A stretch of DNA of 43,897 bases from Pseudomonadota bacterium (lineage in GTDB: Bacteria; Pseudomonadota; Gammaproteobacteria; Burkholderiales; Thiobacillaceae): contig JAJXTE010000007.1 in the NCBI GenBank assembly GCA_021784115.1, positions 1-43,897 of the forward strand. Direction: 5' to 3'. Below are positions 31,625 through 40,411 of the stretch, in pieces. Position 1 is the stretch's first letter. Each line of letters opens with the position of its first letter. Made by a program: the position numbers and the translations under genes. The notes under the pieces were generated by a model. The model did no database searches and was not told where the DNA came from. It saw only the letters and a list, made by a program, of their open reading frames with translations.

Positions 31625-31653
31625 ATTTTACCGGACGCGCCCTGCCCCGGCAA
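31625..31653 (-). promoter_or_regulatory. Promoter of alaA and the genes after it
   Basis: On the minus strand TTGCCG (31653-31648), a 17-base spacer and TAAAAT (31630-31625). The transcript would start near 31618, 55 bases before the GTG start. Confidence 0.5.
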
Positions 31654-31729
31654 ACAAAACCGGGTGCCACCGCGCGGAATCCGGGATGCATTCGGTTCGC
31701 CGTGCGGCCGAATCTGCTAAGGTTTCAGC

Positions 31730-32125
31730 ATGAAGCTTCATCTCAATACCAACTCCAGCCAGTTGCTCTTCACCGGGTATGGCGAGGATCATGTTCTGAT
31801 CAACGGCCATCGCCATGAAACCAGCCTGCTGCTGACGGCACGGGGCATCGAGATCGCTCCGTGGGCCGGCCTCGGCTTCGACGCGCTGACCGCCGCGCAT
31901 TTCGAATGGGTGGCACGACGCGAGGTCGACATCCTGCTGCTGGGCACCGGCAGCCGGCTGCGCTTTCCCCATCCTTCGCTCACGCGCGCGCTGGTGGAGG
32001 CACGCATCGGGCTGGAAGTGATGGACATCGGGGCGCTGTGCCGGACCTACAATATTCTGGCGGCAGAGGGGAGAAGTGTGGGGGCGGCGGTGCTGATTGA
32101 GTCCGTCAAGGGACAGCCAGCGTAA
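31730..32125 (+). CDS. Mth938-like domain protein
   Basis: This 131-residue protein is of the Mth938/DUF498 family (related to human NDUFAF3), small alpha-beta proteins without known bacterial function. It begins MKLHLNTNSSQLLFTGYGEDHVLINGH and has the LLLGTGSRLRFPHP loop typical of the family and the MDIGALCRTYNILAAEGR segment. It is divergent from alaA, an arrangement I remember as frequent in betaproteobacteria. No clear promoter pair was seen, although TAAGGT lies 6 bases before the start. Confidence 0.88.
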   Translation: MKLHLNTNSSQLLFTGYGEDHVLINGHRHETSLLLTARGIEIAPWAGLGFDALTAAHFEWVARREVDILLLGTGSRLRFPHPSLTRALVEARIGLEVMDIGALCRTYNILAAEGRSVGAAVLIESVKGQPA

Positions 32126-32210
32126 CAAGTAGGCTGGTCCGCGATGCCAAATCGTAACGACAACCACCCCGTCATCACCGACGTGATTTTGACTTTCTTC
32201 CCCTTACAGC

Positions 32211-32350
32211 CCCGCCGAAAATCGAGCCTACCGGGCGGATCAGCGGCGACGGTGTTTGAGCCCCGCCCACAAAAAGCCAATTAAAAGCAGCAAGGCGGGG
32301 CGAGTTCTTCGCCGCCCGTCCGGCGGGCTCGATTTCCGGGAATTCGGGGA
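32211..32350. repeat. Long nested imperfect palindrome
   Basis: The left arm from 32211 (GAAAATCGAGCC, CCGGGCGG, GGCGA) is matched on the other strand by the right arm ending near 32350 (GGAAATCGAGCC, CCGGACGGGC, GGCGA). An inner arm GCCCCGCC (32260-32267) pairs perfectly with GGCGGGGC (32294-32301) around a 26-base A+T-rich loop. The total unit of about 140 bases could fold as one long hairpin and looks like a mobile intergenic repeat. Confidence 0.65.
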
Positions 32351-32371
32351 TGTCGGGGTCGCCTTCTTTTG

Positions 32372-32403
32372 GTTCCTTTTCTTGGCGAGACAAGAAAAGG
32401 AAC
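32372..32403. repeat. Perfect 13-bp hairpin
   Basis: GTTCCTTTTCTTG pairs with CAAGAAAAGGAAC around GCGAGA. It is part of a repeat with TTCTTTTGGTTCC that I remember from many proteobacterial intergenic regions. Confidence 0.7.
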
Positions 32404-32466
32404 TAGCTGCCGGGCTACCCCGGGCCAACGGTCAGTGGTCCTGCGAAGTTCTCCGCTAGTGTTGAC

Positions 32467-32494
32467 AGCCCTTCGACAAGCTCAGGGCGAACGG
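32467..32494. repeat. Short dispersed palindromic motif
   Basis: The motif has CCCTTCGACAAGCTCAGGG at its core, with GCCCT/AGGGC as the stem. It is a widely repeated intergenic motif, here single in the window. Confidence 0.6.
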
Positions 32495-32594
32495 TGTCGA
32501 GGCCAGCGCGCTTCGGCCGGTTCAGAACGAACGGAATTGAGTGTGGCGCCCTATTCGATCAGCAATCAAACGCAGACAGCAAGGCCCATCCTGC

Positions 32595-33248
32595 TCACCC
32601 CGGCATCACCTGCTCAAAACTCGTGATCGCCTTGAATTCCCCGCAATCCTTGTGCGGCTGCCGCGAATCCGGATTGCACACTGCCAGCAGCTGCGCGATC
32701 CCGTAGGCCTGCGCGCTCTCCAGCACCGGCAGGCTGTCGTCGACGAACAGGGTGCGCGTCCTGTCGAACGGCTCGATGGCCTGCAGGCCATCCCAGAAAT
32801 CCGGATGCTCCTTCGGCAGGCCGACCTGATGCGACGAGATCAGCGCGTCGAAATACGCGTCGATTCCCGTCTCGCGCATTTTCAGGCCGAGGCTCTTCGG
32901 ATGGGCGTTGGTCACCATCACGATCCGGCGGCCTGATGCGCGCACCGCCTGCAGGAACGCGGGAACGTCCGGGCGCACCGCGATCAGGTGCGCCACTTCT
33001 TCCTTCAACTGCACGATGTCGAGCGCAAGCTCGCTGCTCCAGAAATCCAGGCAGTACCAGTTGAGGGTGCCGGCGTGCCGTTCGTAATGGGCATCGAGAT
33101 GCGCGCGCGCCACTGCTTCGTCCAGACCGTGATATTCGGCGTAGCGGCGCGGCATGTGCTCGCGCCAGAAATGGTTGTCGAAATAGAGGTCGAGCAGGGT
33201 ACCGTCCATGTCAAGGAAGACGGTGTCGATGTGCGTCCAGTCGATCAT
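32595..33248 (-). CDS. yrfG: HAD-family GMP/IMP nucleotidase
   Basis: This 217-residue HAD hydrolase matches E. coli YrfG, which removes phosphate from GMP and IMP. The nucleophile motif is FLDMDGTLLDL with the catalytic Asp pair, motif II is MVTNAHPK, and motif IV is FVDDS. YFDNHFWREHMPRRYAE and GLPKEHPDFW are features of the YrfG group. It starts 34 bases after the rpoS stop and probably forms the end of the surE-pcm-nlpD-rpoS transcript; the stop lies at the edge of the repeat region. Confidence 0.88.
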   Translation of the reverse strand: MIDWTHIDTVFLDMDGTLLDLYFDNHFWREHMPRRYAEYHGLDEAVARAHLDAHYERHAGTLNWYCLDFWSSELALDIVQLKEEVAHLIAVRPDVPAFLQAVRASGRRIVMVTNAHPKSLGLKMRETGIDAYFDALISSHQVGLPKEHPDFWDGLQAIEPFDRTRTLFVDDSLPVLESAQAYGIAQLLAVCNPDSRQPHKDCGEFKAITSFEQVMPG

Positions 33249-33282
33249 TGCAATGCCTGCAGGCGCCGCAGCCGATTCCCGC

Positions 33283-34233
33283 TCAGAACAGCTCGTCCTT
33301 GGACACGCCGCGCCGCCGCAGCAACTGCCGCAGCACGCGCAGGGATTCCATCTGGATCTGCCGCACGCGCTCGCGGGTGACCTGCAGTTCGAGCGCCAGG
33401 TCTTCCAGCGTGCAGGCTTCGCAGTTGTTGAGACCGAAGCGGCGCTCGATTACCCAGCGCTGCTTGTCGTTGAGCTGGGTCAGCCATTCATGGACGTGGT
33501 GCTCGATTTCCTCGAGCTGCAACATCTCGTCCGGCAGGTGCGCGTTGTCGTCCGCGATCGCCTCGCCCAGCGAAAGCGTGGGGTCGACATCGAGCGGCGC
33601 ATCGAGCGAGGCCACCCGTTCGTTCAGCTGCATGATGCGGCGCACGTCCGCGACGGAATGCCCGGTCAGCGCGGCGATATCGTCCGCGCTGGCATCGGTG
33701 ACGCCGTGCGTCTCCAGGTGGCGCTGCGCGCGCAAATAAATGTTGAGTTCCTTGATGACATGAACCGGCAGGCGGATGGTGCGCGACTGGTTCATGATCG
33801 CGCGCTCGATGTTCTGGCGGATCCACCAGGTGGCATAGGTCGAGAAGCGGAAGCCACGCTCGGGGTCGAATTTCTCCAGTGCATGGATGAGGCCGAGGTT
33901 GCCCTCCTCCACCAGGTCGAGCAGGGTCAGGCCGCGATTGGAGTAATGCTTGGCGATATTGACGACCAGGCGCAGGTTGCGCTCGATCATGGTCTGGCGT
34001 GCTTCGAAATCCCCCAGCACGGTGCGCCGTGCCAGCGCGACTTCCTCCGCGGCGGTCAGCAGCGGCGCCAGGCCGATTTCGTTGAGATAGAGCTGGGTCA
34101 CATCGACCTGCGGCTCATCGAGGATGGCCGAGGCCAATTCCTCATTGGTGTCCCCGGCGGCCTGCTGCTCAACGTCAGCTTCAGGCCGCTCAGGAGTCAG
34201 TTCATCCGATTCGTCGCTGGGTTCGCGGCTCAT
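33283..34233 (-). CDS. rpoS: Stationary-phase sigma factor RpoS
   Basis: This 316-residue sigma-70 family factor directs transcription in stationary phase and stress. A short acidic N-terminal region takes the place of region 1.1. Region 1.2 starts [11 protein letters not shown], region 2 has the strictly conserved [16 protein letters not shown] and [14 protein letters not shown] segments, and region 4.2 has [20 protein letters not shown]. Its ATG overlaps the nlpD stop (ATGA). In enterics the main rpoS promoter lies within nlpD, and one could exist here too, but I did not identify it. Confidence 0.97.
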   Translation of the reverse strand: MSREPSDESDELTPERPEADVEQQAAGDTNEELASAILDEPQVDVTQLYLNEIGLAPLLTAAEEVALARRTVLGDFEARQTMIERNLRLVVNIAKHYSNRGLTLLDLVEEGNLGLIHALEKFDPERGFRFSTYATWWIRQNIERAIMNQSRTIRLPVHVIKELNIYLRAQRHLETHGVTDASADDIAALTGHSVADVRRIMQLNERVASLDAPLDVDPTLSLGEAIADDNAHLPDEMLQLEEIEHHVHEWLTQLNDKQRWVIERRFGLNNCEACTLEDLALELQVTRERVRQIQMESLRVLRQLLRRRGVSKDELF

Positions 34234-35177
34234 GAGCGCTCCGGCAAATAAGTCAGTGGATCGAGCGGTTTGCCATAACGGCGGATTTCAAAATGCAGCT
34301 TGACGCGGTCGGCATCGCTGTCGCCCATCAGGGCGATCTTCTGTCCGGCAGTCACCATATCGCCTTCCTTGACCAGGATCGTTTCATTGTGCGCATAGGC
34401 CGAGAGAAATTCGCCTGCATGCTTGACGATCAGCAAGCGCCCGTAGCCGCGCAAACCGCTGCCACTGTATACCACTTTGCCGGATGCCACGGCTTTCACC
34501 GGCGTATTGCGTGCCCCGGCGATATCAATGCCCTTGCCGCCCGCCGCACCGAAGCGGCCGATCAGCGTGCCGTCCACCGGCCACAGCCAGGTGTCGACCG
34601 ATGCACCCTGGCCGGATGCTGTCGAGGCGGGAGCCGTCGCCGCAGGGGCGACGGCTCCCGCAGGTGTGGCAGGCGCCGGGCTGGCCGTGATGGCGGTGGC
34701 AGGCGCAGAAGGGCGTGCGCCCGATACCTGTGTCCAGTTGGCCTCCGAATAGACCAGCAACTGCGCCTGCGGTTCGCGCAGCACGGGCGGGTCCGCCAGC
34801 GGGCTGGCGCTCGGCGCGGGCTCGTCGTCGAGCGGCTTGATCTCGACTGCATCCGTCGGCGGCGCAAGCCGCAACACCTGGCCGACCAGAATGCGGTCGG
34901 CGGACTCGAGCTGGTTCCAGATCGCGATCTCGCGGTAATCGAGGCCGTTGGCAAAGGCGATGGCATACAGCGTCTCGCCGCGCGCCACGGTATGCAGGCC
35001 ATTGGGGGACGGCGCGATCTGCGGCGTGACGGGACGCGTTCCCTCGGCCCGGGCCGCGCGGTGCGCCGGCGAGCGCTCGTCCACCGGCGCCATCCCGGTT
35101 GAGGAACAGCCTGCCAGCCCCAGCAGCAGTGCGCCCAGCCAGGCCGCGCGCACGCAGTCTCCGGCCGTCGGCTTCAT
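34230..35177 (-). CDS. nlpD: NlpD-type LysM/LytM lipoprotein
   Basis: This 315-residue lipoprotein has a lipobox ending LAGC (C24), a LysM peptidoglycan-binding domain ([29 protein letters not shown], about 61-90), an Ala/Pro-rich linker with some repeats, and a C-terminal LytM/M23 domain. That domain reads GKGIDIAG and HFEIRRYGK, so the first zinc ligand (His of HxGxD) is missing, as in E. coli NlpD. It therefore should activate the amidase AmiC and not cleave peptidoglycan itself. It overlaps pcm by one base (TAATG) and rpoS by four, in the usual operon. Confidence 0.94.
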   Translation of the reverse strand: MKPTAGDCVRAAWLGALLLGLAGCSSTGMAPVDERSPAHRAARAEGTRPVTPQIAPSPNGLHTVARGETLYAIAFANGLDYREIAIWNQLESADRILVGQVLRLAPPTDAVEIKPLDDEPAPSASPLADPPVLREPQAQLLVYSEANWTQVSGARPSAPATAITASPAPATPAGAVAPAATAPASTASGQGASVDTWLWPVDGTLIGRFGAAGGKGIDIAGARNTPVKAVASGKVVYSGSGLRGYGRLLIVKHAGEFLSAYAHNETILVKEGDMVTAGQKIALMGDSDADRVKLHFEIRRYGKPLDPLTYLPERS

Positions 35178-35857
35178 TACGCCACCCCCGGCAGCAGGGG
35201 CACGAATTTCACCCCTTCGAGTTTGCGCTCGGTAAACGCATCGCCCTGGCGTTCCATCACGCACAGGGTCTGCGTGGCGTTGCCGAGCGGCATCACCAGA
35301 CGCCCACCGTCGACCAATTGTTCCAGCAGAGCGTGCGGCACCTCACCGAACGCCGCCGCGATCACGATGGCGTCGAACGGCGCGAAATCCTTCGCGCCAT
35401 GCATGCCGTCGCCGTGCTTCGGCTTGACGTTGTTGACCCTGAGTTCGCGCAGCCGCACGCGCGTCTTGCCGACCAGCGAGGCAATGCGTTCCATCGACAC
35501 CACCTCGCGCGCCAGTTTGGCCAACACTGCCGCCTGATAGCCGCAGCCGAGGCCGATTTCCAGCACGCGCCCGAGCGCGCGGCCCTGGCCATTCTCGCCG
35601 TGGCGCGCCAGCTCGGCCATGCGCGCCACGATGTAGGGATTGGAAATCGTCTGGCCAAAGCCGATCGGCAGCGCGGTGTCTTCGTAGGCGCGCGATTCCA
35701 GCGCCTGGTCGACGTACAGGTGGCGCGGCACGCTGCCCATCGCCGCCAGCACCATTTCGTCCTTGATGCCCTGCTCGCGCAGACGCTCGACCATGCGGCC
35801 GCGGGTGCGCGCCGAGGTCATGCCGATGCCGGCGCGCGGGTTCAGGGTTTCAGCCAT
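35177..35857 (-). CDS. pcm: Protein-L-isoaspartate O-methyltransferase
   Basis: Pcm of 226 residues methylates isoaspartyl residues of aged proteins with SAM, starting their repair. The SAM loop [18 protein letters not shown] and family motifs [27 protein letters not shown] and GDG([13 protein letters not shown]) are seen. The start at 35857 overlaps surE by 16 bases; a start at 35821 ([10 protein letters not shown]) is also possible. The frame extends upstream through surE, but those residues are a shadow. Confidence 0.95.
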   Translation of the reverse strand: MAETLNPRAGIGMTSARTRGRMVERLREQGIKDEMVLAAMGSVPRHLYVDQALESRAYEDTALPIGFGQTISNPYIVARMAELARHGENGQGRALGRVLEIGLGCGYQAAVLAKLAREVVSMERIASLVGKTRVRLRELRVNNVKPKHGDGMHGAKDFAPFDAIVIAAAFGEVPHALLEQLVDGGRLVMPLGNATQTLCVMERQGDAFTERKLEGVKFVPLLPGVA

Positions 35858-36585
35858 GTGTTGACGCTGTCCATTTGGCTGAAACGGGTGAGGTCCATTT
35901 GCAGCGGGGTGATTGATACATATCCATTGGCGACGGCATGGAAATCGGTGCCCTCGCCCGCGTCCTGCGCGGCGCCGGCGGCACCCACCCAGTACACGAT
36001 CTGGCCGCGCGGATTGGTGGTCTTCACCACCGATTCGGCCTTGTGGCGCTTGCCGAGGCGCGTCACGGACACGCCGTTCAACGCGGGCGAGGCGCAGTCC
36101 GGCACGTTGACATTGAGCAACATGGGCTCGGTCGGCGGCCGGGTCTGGATACGCTGCACCAGGTCGGCGACCACGCGCGCCGCGGTGTCGAAGTGCTGGG
36201 CGTTGTGGTTGGCGAGCGAGACGGCAATCGACGGAATCCCCAGCAGGTAGCCTTCCGTGGCCGCGGCGACGGTGCCGGAATAAATGGTGTCGTCGCCCAT
36301 GTTGGCGCCGTGGTTGATGCCGGAAATCACCATGTCCGGCATATGGTCCAGCATGCCGGTGACAGCCAGATGAACGCAATCGGTGGGCGTGCCATTGACG
36401 TAATAAAAGCCGCTGGGGGCCTGGCGCAGCATCAGCGGGCGGTCGAGCGTGAGCGAATTGGACGCGCCGCTGCGGTCACGCTCGGGCGCCACCACGGTGA
36501 CGTCGGCCAGCGGCGCGAGCGCCTGCGCCAGCGCGGCGAGGCCGGGAGCAAAGTAACCGTCGTCGTTGGACAGCAGGATGCGCAT
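35842..36585 (-). CDS. surE: 5'/3'-nucleotidase SurE
   Basis: SurE of 247 residues dephosphorylates nucleoside monophosphates and aids stationary-phase survival. Metal-binding D8-D9 are in SNDDG, S39 is in DRSGASNS, and N91 is in SGINHG. I chose the ATG at 36585 because the family starts [10 protein letters not shown]; the 20 residues upstream are not family-like. It heads the surE-pcm-nlpD-rpoS(-yrfG) operon; each junction overlaps, so the four are translationally coupled. Confidence 0.96.
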   Translation of the reverse strand: MRILLSNDDGYFAPGLAALAQALAPLADVTVVAPERDRSGASNSLTLDRPLMLRQAPSGFYYVNGTPTDCVHLAVTGMLDHMPDMVISGINHGANMGDDTIYSGTVAAATEGYLLGIPSIAVSLANHNAQHFDTAARVVADLVQRIQTRPPTEPMLLNVNVPDCASPALNGVSVTRLGKRHKAESVVKTTNPRGQIVYWVGAAGAAQDAGEGTDFHAVANGYVSITPLQMDLTRFSQMDSVNTWLKP

Positions 36586-36663
36586 CAGCGGCAGCCTCCG
36601 TGCGGGGCCGGCATTCGGCGCGGGGAACTCATGGCGGTGATGCAAACGTCGAACATGCGCCCG

Positions 36664-36692
36664 ATTCTACCATCGGGTTTTGATGGATTCAG
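36664..36692 (-). promoter_or_regulatory. Possible promoter of the surE-rpoS operon
   Basis: On the minus strand CTGAAT (36692-36687), a 17-base spacer and TAGAAT (36669-36664). The -35 overlaps the stop codon of tamB. Confidence 0.42.
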
Positions 36693-39600
36693 TCGTATTC
36701 CCGCGTATAGAACGCATCGAAACTGCTTGGCTGGCCGCCCTGCGCTTCCAGCCGCACGTGTGGCGACAGCTGATAGAGCACCTTCACCACCTGGCTCAGC
36801 CCGTCGAGGCTTTGCTCGTAGCTCAGTGTCGCGCGCGACGACAAGCGCTTGCCGACGCTGACGACGGTGCTGGTGAGGGCTTCGCCGCTGCCTGCGCGCA
36901 CGTCGAAGGTATCGATGCCCAGGGTTTCCGCCATCTTCGCCTGCAGGTTCACCGACTCGGCCTGACTCAGCAAGGCGCCCGCCGCCACCTGCAGCAGCAC
37001 GAATTCCTGTTGGCCGCTGTTTTCCAGGCCGTGCCCCAGCACCAGCCAGGCGAGCTTTTCGGTGTCGGGCACCGCGGGGTCGGAATAGAGCGTCACCACG
37101 GGGCGCTGCACCGTGCCGCCGACCTGCACCCCCACCTTGACGGTCGGTGTCTTGCGCACCGCAAGCACATCGATGCCGGGATTGTCGATGGGCCCCGCAA
37201 AGCGCAAGACGCCGCGCTCGATATCCAGCGTCTGCGCATAGGCGGCGTAGCGCCCTTTTTCCACCTGGATCGTGCCCTCGCCGCGCAGTGTCTGGTTCAC
37301 GGTGAACACGCGCAACTGGCCGCCCAGCCGCGCGTCGAGGCCGGCGCCCTTGAACAGGAAATCGTCACCCAGCTTGAGGATCAGATCGAGCGCCAGCGGG
37401 AAACGCTGCGCGACCGGCTTCTCGCGCGGCGCCTGGCCGACGACGACCACATCGCTCGACAGCTGGGGGCGGCTCGCCTCGGGCATTTCCAGGCGGGCGC
37501 GGTCGGCGGCGAGTTCGCCGGTGAGCTGCAGGCGTTTCTGGTCGAGATTGAGTTTGGTCACGCCGGAGACGATCACGCGACGGTCGCTGCGGTTCGTCGC
37601 TGCAAACTTCTCAAACGTGAGCGTGAGTCCGGCCTGCGGGTTTCTGAACTGGGCGTCGCCACTCACGACGATGCGGCCGCTGGTACCTTTAAGCACGCCT
37701 TCCTGCACCTGCACCCGGTCGTCCGCCAGCAGAAGCTTAAGCGTGCCGTCGGTGATCGCCACGCCCTGTTCGGGCATGGAGAAGCGGACGGCGTCGGCGG
37801 CAATCCGGCCGTCGATGCGCGGGGCCGCCAGGCTGCCGCTGCCGGTCAGCTGCGCATTGACGCGCGCATCGGCGCGGATGCCGACCGGGATGAACGGCCT
37901 CAGCAGGCGCAAGTCCGGTACGTCGAACTGCCCATTCCACGCCAGCGGCGCGCTGCGCGACAGGGCAAAGAGGGCGCCTGCGCGCACCAGCGCCCCCCGG
38001 CCGTCGAGGCGAAGCTGGCCGGCTTCGCGCGTGTCGACGGCGATGCGGATGTTGGCCTGGCTGGCCGCCGCGTCGAGATCGAGCGTCAGGGCGGTCAGGC
38101 CCAGCGTCAGCGCGGGCTCGGTCAGCCGCACGTCGCCGGACTGGCGGCGCAGCCGCAACTGGCCGTCGAGCGACTCGCCCGCGCGCAGTTCCCAGTCGCC
38201 ATTCATGCGCAGGTCGGTGGTGAAGGGAGGCGCGGTCTGCAGCCGTGCCAGAAGCGGCGCCAGCGGCAGATTGGCGAGGGTGCCGCGGCTGGCGAGGCGT
38301 GTTCCCTGGCGATCGAACTGTTCGATCGTCAGTCGGCCGCCCGCCACCGTCAGCGCCAGGCCGTTCACCTGCTGCTGGTCGCGTGACAGCACCAGGGTAG
38401 CGGGCGCCGTCAGTTTCATCGGCCATGCACCCTCCAACTCAGCCTGATTCAATTGCCCGCGCCAGACCCGATTCGCGTCCAGTCCGCCTGCCAGGGTCGC
38501 CATCGCCCGCCACTCGGGCAGGCGAGCATCGAGCGTCAGCGTGTGCGCGTTGCGGCGCCCCTGCAGGTTCGCACGCACGGTGTTCACGCGTTGCCCGGCC
38601 AGCCTCATCCCGCTCGCATCGAGCTGGCCGCTGAACGTGCCGTTGGCCGCAGCTTGAAGATTCATGCTCAGATTCAGGGTGTCGGCGGCGATATCGCCGG
38701 GCAGGCGCAGGCCGCTGGCGGCGACCTGCGCCTCGATCTGCAACTGGGCCGGCTCGCCGCTGGCATTGCCGCGGCTGGTCAGTTGCCCGGCCAGGCCCAG
38801 ATTCAGGCGCGCCAGCGCCGGCGCGTCGACGTCCCAGACAAGCCTGTCGCCCAGCCGACCGAACGCGCCCTTCAGCTTCGCCCGATTGCCGGCCAGGTCC
38901 AGATCGATGTCGGCGTCGGCGAGATGCTGGTTTTCGTAACGCAACCGCGCCTGCCCTTTCACCGGTCGGCCCTCGAGTTCGCCCGGCGGCAGGGTGACCT
39001 GCGCCTGCAGGCGCAGCGCGGGCAGCAGTGCCCCGCTCATCTGGCCGCGCGCGTTGAGTCGTCCGCGGGGAAATCTTCCAAAGCGCGCCGGATTGATCTG
39101 GCCGGCGTCGAACGCGGCGGTAAAGGCGCGCGTGGCGTCGAGTTGCAATGCGCCTTCGGCAGTCAGCCGCCCCGCCTGTCCGGCGAAATTCGCCGATTCC
39201 AGCCGCAGCGCCGCACCGGCATGCGACAGCGTGAAACGGCCCTGCCCCCAGGTTTCGCCGACGTCGGCCGTGAGCGTCTGCCGCGTCGCGTCGCCGTCCA
39301 GCTGCAGGCTCGTCTGCAGGCGCGTGGCGTACAGCTGGCGATGCAGCCCGGCCAGGTTGAGATGCGGGCTGCTCAGGTTCATGCTCAGGCGGCCGTTGCG
39401 CCACTGTCCCGTTCCGCTCAACTGGCCAGCTGCGCCCAGGTCGATCGCCAGTTCGCTGAAATCGGCACGCGCGCTGTCGCCGACCACCGCACCGGTCAGG
39501 TTGGCGAGCGGCAGGCGGTTCTGATCGAGTCGCCCGGCCTGCCGGTTGCTGAGACTGAAGTTGCCCAGCAGACGTTCGCCCGACTGGCCTTCGAACACGC

Positions 39601-40411
39601 CGGAAAACGCCAGATCGGCAGCCGGTGCGCCCGCCGCGAACTGACGCGGGTCGATGCCCTGCCCGGCCACCAGAAGACGGGGCAAGCGCACGGGAGCAAA
39701 CGGCGCCGCTTCACCGCTGGCCATGAAACTCATCTTTTCGGCCTGGGCATCGAACCTGAACACGATCGCCGCCAGTTGCCCCTGCACAGCGAGCGCGCCG
39801 TTGATCGGCATGGGATCGTTACGCGCGGCATCGAAGCGGCCCTGCAGCGTGAATGGCGCGTCCTTGCCGAGTTCGAGTTGGCCATTCACCTCCGCCCAGG
39901 GCGTGGTGGCCGCCATGCCGGTGAATCGATAGCGGTCGCCGTTGTCGTCGAGCCGACCATGCAGCCGCTTGAAGCTGAGCGTCTGGCCGGCGTTGACGAC
40001 ATCGAGCTGCGCCACATCCCAAGCGGCCACCTGCACGTCGACCGGCAGGCGCAACGTGGCGGGACGCGCCAACGGCGTCGGGTCCTTTTTCAGGGTTTCC
40101 ACCCGCATGATTTGCGCGGCCAGCAGGCCGATGTCGAGCCGCCGCTGCCGCAACGCGCCCGGCTGCCATTCCAGCTGCACACGTTCCAGCGTGATGCGCT
40201 TCGTCTCCGACGTGAATACCAGCTTGCGGATACGGATGGGTCCGCTCAGCGTGCCCTCGACCCCCTCAAGCGTCACCTGGCTGCTGCTGAGCTTGATGGC
40301 AATCTTCGTCAGCAGGCCCAAACCGGTGGGCGTGGACGCGATCCAGTACGCGCCCGCGGCCAGCACTGCGAGCAGTGCCAGCAAACCCGCCAGTCCCCTT
40401 GCAACGCGCAT
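36689..40411 (-). CDS. tamB: TamB (DUF490) inner-membrane translocation/lipid-transport protein
   Basis: TamB of 1240 residues spans the periplasm and works with TamA; the AsmA-like family moves lipids or assists outer-membrane protein insertion. An N-terminal membrane anchor (about 5-26, GLLALLAVLAAGAYWIAS) is followed by a long repetitive beta-helix of alternating hydrophobic strands (many xLxGxGxxx and LDGRGAL-type units), ending in the DUF490 domain (about 950-1240, with LDLILKLGDDFLFKG and LSYEQSLDGLSQVVKVLYQL). The start overlaps the tamA stop by one base (TGATG), so the two are coupled. The length is normal for the family. Confidence 0.94.
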   Translation of the reverse strand: MRVARGLAGLLALLAVLAAGAYWIASTPTGLGLLTKIAIKLSSSQVTLEGVEGTLSGPIRIRKLVFTSETKRITLERVQLEWQPGALRQRRLDIGLLAAQIMRVETLKKDPTPLARPATLRLPVDVQVAAWDVAQLDVVNAGQTLSFKRLHGRLDDNGDRYRFTGMAATTPWAEVNGQLELGKDAPFTLQGRFDAARNDPMPINGALAVQGQLAAIVFRFDAQAEKMSFMASGEAAPFAPVRLPRLLVAGQGIDPRQFAAGAPAADLAFSGVFEGQSGERLLGNFSLSNRQAGRLDQNRLPLANLTGAVVGDSARADFSELAIDLGAAGQLSGTGQWRNGRLSMNLSSPHLNLAGLHRQLYATRLQTSLQLDGDATRQTLTADVGETWGQGRFTLSHAGAALRLESANFAGQAGRLTAEGALQLDATRAFTAAFDAGQINPARFGRFPRGRLNARGQMSGALLPALRLQAQVTLPPGELEGRPVKGQARLRYENQHLADADIDLDLAGNRAKLKGAFGRLGDRLVWDVDAPALARLNLGLAGQLTSRGNASGEPAQLQIEAQVAASGLRLPGDIAADTLNLSMNLQAAANGTFSGQLDASGMRLAGQRVNTVRANLQGRRNAHTLTLDARLPEWRAMATLAGGLDANRVWRGQLNQAELEGAWPMKLTAPATLVLSRDQQQVNGLALTVAGGRLTIEQFDRQGTRLASRGTLANLPLAPLLARLQTAPPFTTDLRMNGDWELRAGESLDGQLRLRRQSGDVRLTEPALTLGLTALTLDLDAAASQANIRIAVDTREAGQLRLDGRGALVRAGALFALSRSAPLAWNGQFDVPDLRLLRPFIPVGIRADARVNAQLTGSGSLAAPRIDGRIAADAVRFSMPEQGVAITDGTLKLLLADDRVQVQEGVLKGTSGRIVVSGDAQFRNPQAGLTLTFEKFAATNRSDRRVIVSGVTKLNLDQKRLQLTGELAADRARLEMPEASRPQLSSDVVVVGQAPREKPVAQRFPLALDLILKLGDDFLFKGAGLDARLGGQLRVFTVNQTLRGEGTIQVEKGRYAAYAQTLDIERGVLRFAGPIDNPGIDVLAVRKTPTVKVGVQVGGTVQRPVVTLYSDPAVPDTEKLAWLVLGHGLENSGQQEFVLLQVAAGALLSQAESVNLQAKMAETLGIDTFDVRAGSGEALTSTVVSVGKRLSSRATLSYEQSLDGLSQVVKVLYQLSPHVRLEAQGGQPSSFDAFYTREYD

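Larger units (their letters stand above)
32126..32594. other. Repeat-rich intergenic region
   Basis: The 469 bases between the Mth938-like gene and yrfG hold no gene I can support. They hold a long imperfect palindrome (32211-32350), a perfect 13-bp hairpin (32372-32403) and a short palindromic motif (32467-32494), each given separately. Reading frames seen here carry residue patterns (AKKRNQKKAT-type) that I recognise as spurious products of this repeat in other genomes. Confidence 0.65.

Noticed and set aside
32175-32459. Short frames on both strands in the repeat block
   Set aside because: They follow the repeat sequence and carry Lys/Arg-rich residues seen as spurious products of this repeat elsewhere.
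34230-35177. NlpD as a novel inactive peptidase
   Set aside because: The missing zinc ligand and the GKGIDIAG form are already the normal state of NlpD amidase activators.
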